Shown: positions 60,146 to 64,000 of the stretch, piece by piece
Position numbering within the stretch: the stretch's first letter is position 1
Layout: the number at the start of each line of letters is the position of its first letter
NCBI GenBank assembly: GCA_949358305.1
Contig: OX442314.1
Span: 25,351,060-25,415,059, forward strand
Direction: 5' to 3'
Source: Strigamia acuminata
Lineage: Eukaryota; Arthropoda; Chilopoda; Geophilomorpha; Linotaeniidae
DNA: 64,000 nucleotides
Program-made: the position numbers and the translations under genes
Notes under the pieces: generated by a model
Databases searched by the model: none
What the model saw: only the letters and a program-made list of their open reading frames with translations
What the model was told of the DNA's origin: nothing

Positions 60146-61974
60146 TTCAATTCGTACTGCAAGTGATTTTCCTCCTACAAACAAGCAGGTACACATTTAG
60201 CATGACAAAAAACCCTATTTTTACATTGCACGTAACCGGAGCGCACGAGTCGCACGCGCCGCGCACGAGTTCTCGGTTTGGGGGATTATGTTTCAATCGT
60301 GTGATGTGTGGGCCGTGCACAGGGATCCACCTGTGGGTGGGGGAGAAAAAGCGAGCGAGAGCGAGCGAGAGAGAGAGAGGCAGGTGAGGAGGTACAAAGA
60401 ACTCCCCCCACAACCCCCACCTTCCAACTAAAGTCCCTCGCCCATTCTTCAAACTGGGATTTAAATTTCAGTAACAAAAAAGGAACAGTAAAACACCTCA
60501 CCTGCTCCATACACCTACACCCCCATGCAAACCATTTCCAAAATTTATTATTTCAACTACCAAAGTACCAAACACAAAATAAATAAACTTTCTACCTCCA
60601 AAGATCCCCTCAACCCTTTTCTCAAGTATTTTTACACCTGAAAATTTTCCACGCCTCTAAATACTCATACACAGCTACTTGTGGTTTCAAAGGGGTTTGG
60701 ATTTGGGGGCAAACCAGTTTTCTCTCTTTTCACACTCAACTTGAGCAGGTGAGGTGCTACTAACATCCACCTTGATGCATGGCAAACACCCCCGCTAAGA
60801 AACATCCCTCTAGACAAAGGTGTGGGTGGTCTTTTTACTGTCTTAGAAAGAGGGGCGCCACAGTGGAAACTCGAAAGTTGCTTTTTTCGCGATGAAAAGC
60901 ATCTTTTTTCAATTTTTTTTTTCTTTCCCCTCTCCAACTCAATTCGGTGTCTTCGAACCGTGACAGGCGAAGCATGAAATAAAGACCACAATGTTATTTT
61001 TTTTGGGTTCAAACTAGAAAAGAAGTTTTAAAGTGTTTGCGATCGAAGAAAGCGATTTAATTACTGCGAAATGAAGGATGGAACTGATCGAGACAATATA
61101 TGCAAATTACACGCTCCAATTGGCCTTGAAAATGTGTGCAAATGTATTGTATGCAAACTATGCTGACTCGTGTTTTAATAACCCTTCGTTTCTCACACCA
61201 ACAGAGTTTTAGTACAGTCTCACCGACTTCCCGTTTAACGACATTGAAATTGCTAACTAAATAATAAAGGAATGAACTATGGAAAACGGCTAAACTTAAT
61301 TATATTCATTTTCTTTGTCAACCCCCATCATTATTAAAGACTTTTCTCGCTTTAACTAATCAAGCTCTCACGTTTGTTTAATATTGTGTTGCAGGGAAGC
61401 GCGTTTCGTGCTCGAGGCCTAATCCTAAGAAAGATTAACTAAGACAGCTCCTGTTTGCACACTCACTTGAGCATTGATCTATCACTGCAGTTAACTTGCC
61501 TTGATAAATTAGGCTTATTTAGACCCACTGTCAGGGTTGTGGAGACTGGAGAAGGGAATCATCACGTAAGTTAGAGTATAAGGTGGAGTGAAGAGCGGTG
61601 TAATTTTCGTGGCCATCCAACCCAGCCATTACTTGCTTGTCGGCTCCAATAAACTCGCGCACATCAATGCGAAGACAAAAGGTAATTTCATGCTGTTGTG
61701 AAGTTCTGTAACAAGATGGATGTTTTCTCGCACCTTTAAACGTCTAATCTAAACAGTTCACTTGTAATGTGTGGAAGAATTCCGAGTGGATTCATCACGT
61801 CAAAGACAAAAGAATTCGAAAAATTAAAGTAGCGAAAAAGAAAAAGAAAAAAAAACAATGGAGAGCTGACACATCGTATAATATAAATGGGTTTGGATTG
61901 GTTCAGCAAAATTTGCGTAAGTGAAATTCTTTTGAGTTTGAAATAAAATAAAATTCAGTTTTTCTAGATTAAAG
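60146..61974. other. Non-coding tract with GC-richer patches
   Basis: Positions 60,230-60,420 are GC-rich with a (GAGC/GAGA)n purine run. Positions 60,660-60,990 and 61,400-61,700 are also above background. In the last patch, an open stretch ending ATGCGAAGACAAAAG|GTAATT has an exon-donor look but no convincing acceptor. No gene called. Confidence 0.4.
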
Positions 61975-62420
61975 ATTAATTTTTTCAAGCGAAAATTTAT
62001 TTTTTCAATCGAAAATTTATTTTTTCAATCGAAAATTTATTTTTTTAATCAAAAATTTATTTTTTGGACCGATAATTCACTTTTTTTGGACTGAAAATTC
62101 ATTTTTTGGACTGAAAATTCATTTTTTGGACCAAAAATTCATTTTTTGAACCAAAAATTCATTTTTTGAACCAAAAGTTCATTTTTTGAACCAAAAATTC
62201 ATTTTTTTTAGACCTAAATTCATATTTACGCCCAAAAATTTATTTTTTTAGACCTAAATTCATATTTACGCCCAAAAATTTATATTAACGCCCAAAAAAT
62301 TTATATTTACGCCCGAATAATTCATTCTAAACCCGAAAAAATTTATTCTGAAACCAAAAAAATTCATTTTTAGGCCAAAACACTCATTTTCTTTTACTAA
62401 AAACATTCCATTTTGGTAAA
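61975..62420. repeat. Minisatellite G, 20-22-bp unit, strong left-right gradient
   Basis: Units change stepwise along the array: AATCGAAAATTTATTTTTTC, then GACTGAAAATTCATTTTTTG, then AACCAAAAATTCATTTTTTG, then CGCCCAAAAATTTATATTTA, and finally ACCCGAAAAAATTTATTCTG. About 20 copies. Its second variant carries the CTGAAAATKCA core seen in minisatellites C and E. Confidence 0.9.
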
Positions 62421-64000
62421 AAACATTCCATACTAAGTGATTTATTCGAATTAATGCAAATATTTCCAGTCATTTAAGCAAATACTCTGTAATTTCAGCA
62501 TTCTAATTCTCTTCGCAATAAATAAAACTCCTGTAATTTCTATGGCAGTGCTTCTTTACTCGTCCCAATCTTTTGTTCTAGGCAACATCCTTGTAACAAC
62601 ACAAGGTCGTAATGCATGAATGCATTTGAAACAAGTGCAGAAACACTTTACCACCAAGTCATGCAATCTGAGAAATCACACAGCAAGTGCCGCATTTACT
62701 ATTTAAAAAAAGAAAAGAAAAAAAAAGAAAAGAAAAAAAAATAAAAGAAAAAAACCCCAGCTCAACCATGCATTCAAAATGGCGTCTGAGCAACTAAGAA
62801 AATGATCACAGACCCCTCGAAGTAATCAGTTCGAGCAATGGGCATGAAAAGATGACCAGGTAGCCACGCGTTCGCGCGTGCCCAACCCACTTGCACAAAA
62901 ATTCACGAAGAAAAAAAAAAAAACCAAAAAAAAAACCAAAAAAAAAAAATAGTTGTCAGTGTCTAAAATTGCCTGTAATTTTCTTCATTATACATCACAC
63001 CTTTTTTCCCATCAACACAAATAAAAATTTCCTTCTCGCCTTTCGAGATTTCAACATTTTTATCAAGACATTTGATCGAAAGGTCGAACAAAACAAATTC
63101 ATAATTCCAAAAGAAAAAAAAAAGAAAAAATAATAATAATAAAATGTCTATAGGGTGGAGTTGTGCATGTGTACCCCAATCAAGGAATTAATGCAAGAAG
63201 GAAGAGACTTTTCCTTATTCAGGTGTCATGAGAACAGTGAGCCAGATCAAAGATTAGAGCTTCAACTCATCTTAAACATCAACATAATGGGCTTGAAATA
63301 ATAGTCGCAAAGGGTTATTTTCATTTCACATGCACGATGAGAAAAGCACAGCAGTGATTACTGATGAGCAGAGCAATTTGTCCACTCTCATTACTTATGA
63401 CCAACCACACACACACACACACCGTGTGGGTAGAAACAGCTCGTACATTACATCATCCGTGGCAGCAGGCAGATGGCTCGGCCGAATGCTTCGCGAGCAT
63501 AATAATACGGTCAAGTGGACATTTTCCGCTGTGGTTTGACATGCTTATTAGAATTGCATTTGCATTTCTCAAATGAATTTGTGTGGCCGATCATTTAGAG
63601 TTAATTATATTAATCATGGCTACGTGGAACAAATTGTCAAATGGCTACTGCGCTCAGATTTAACTTATGGATTTTATCACAGCTGGAAAGAGTTTAATTA
63701 GACATCAAATTAAATTGTGGAAAAACGGGGAGTTTGTAGAACTTTTGGCTCGCACACGTAGAATGGCTAGCGTATATGTTCATTAGAGATTTCGTATTTT
63801 TTTTTTTTTTTTTTTTAGCGAATATCAAGGAAAGAAGTTTTGAACAGTTTGGGCCCTGCACCAGCTAAGAATTCATCGATTTTATATTGACGTTAAAAAC
63901 AATAGACAAAAAATGATATTATTGAGTTAGACAAAGACGTATGTAAGTTTTTTAAAATGAAATTTTGATTTATTTTATGAATTTGATCAGATTTTTAATA
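62421..64000. other. Right end, non-coding
   Basis: Contains purine simple repeats (AAAAG/AAAGA, 62,700-62,755), A runs (62,905-62,950), a (CA)n run at about 63,408-63,422 and a T run at about 63,797-63,818. GC-richer patches at 63,440-63,540 have short open frames without gene structure. No exon, RNA gene or mobile element recognised. Confidence 0.4.

Noticed and set aside
61560-61682. Possible plus-strand exon ending at a GTAATT donor
   Set aside because: The open stretch is short, no good acceptor precedes it, and no partner exon can be found.
26930-62420. CRISPR-like direct repeats
   Set aside because: Units are contiguous without spacers, diverge gradually and lie in a eukaryotic genome with spliced genes. 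They are minisatellites.
63672-63690. TATCACAGCTGG resembling a miR-2-type seed
   Set aside because: It diverges from the mature miR-2 family after the seed, and I see no hairpin partner near it.

Overview
This is a eukaryotic, almost certainly invertebrate animal, window. It is AT-rich, its genes are split by many very short GT-AG introns, and the rest is full of A/T homopolymers, minisatellites and non-autonomous DNA transposons. Nothing in it is bacterial or viral. The species cannot be fixed from sequence alone. Intron-dense genes with introns of only about 53-82 bp, and a promoter with YY1-type and ETS-type motifs, fit several arthropod, tunicate or other invertebrate groups.

Left part (1-15,100): two genes lie head-to-tail on the minus strand. 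The larger, 14,978 down to 4,002, is UTP20, the giant HEAT/ARM-repeat component of the small-subunit (SSU) processome. I resolved it into 44 coding exons that stay in one frame and give 2,724 residues, close to the usual family length of about 2,800. All 43 introns are 54-82 bp. Just downstream, after a 312-bp gap, an uncharacterised gene (3,689 down to 2,382) is resolved into five exons coding for 355 residues that I cannot assign to a family. The UTP20 promoter carries a YY1-type motif, two ETS-type motifs and a small upstream ORF. Positions 1-2,381 hold no convincing exon.

Right part (15,100-64,000): about 49 kb with no protein-coding exon that I can support. It holds (i) minisatellites at about 27.0, 36.2, 52.1, 57.8 and 62.2 kb, all with a period close to 20 bp and several sharing a CTGAAAATKCA core, plus a 41-bp array at 33.3 kb and a 31-bp array at 59.9 kb; (ii) DNA-transposon remnants: three pogo/Tigger-like MITEs with TA target sites, one 404-bp element with 31-bp terminal inverted repeats and a TAA duplication (PIF/Harbinger-like), and several hAT-like ends including a nested pair near 50 kb; (iii) local GC-elevated islets with regulatory-looking motifs (a CTCF-like site, paired CACGTG E-boxes, YY1/NRF1-like motifs). 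The contrast between a gene with minimal introns and a 49-kb gene-free tract suggests a regulatory desert or a very long intron of a gene outside the window.

The most unusual signal is the dispersed group of 20-bp arrays with related cores, some beside hAT-like termini. No complete new biological system was found.
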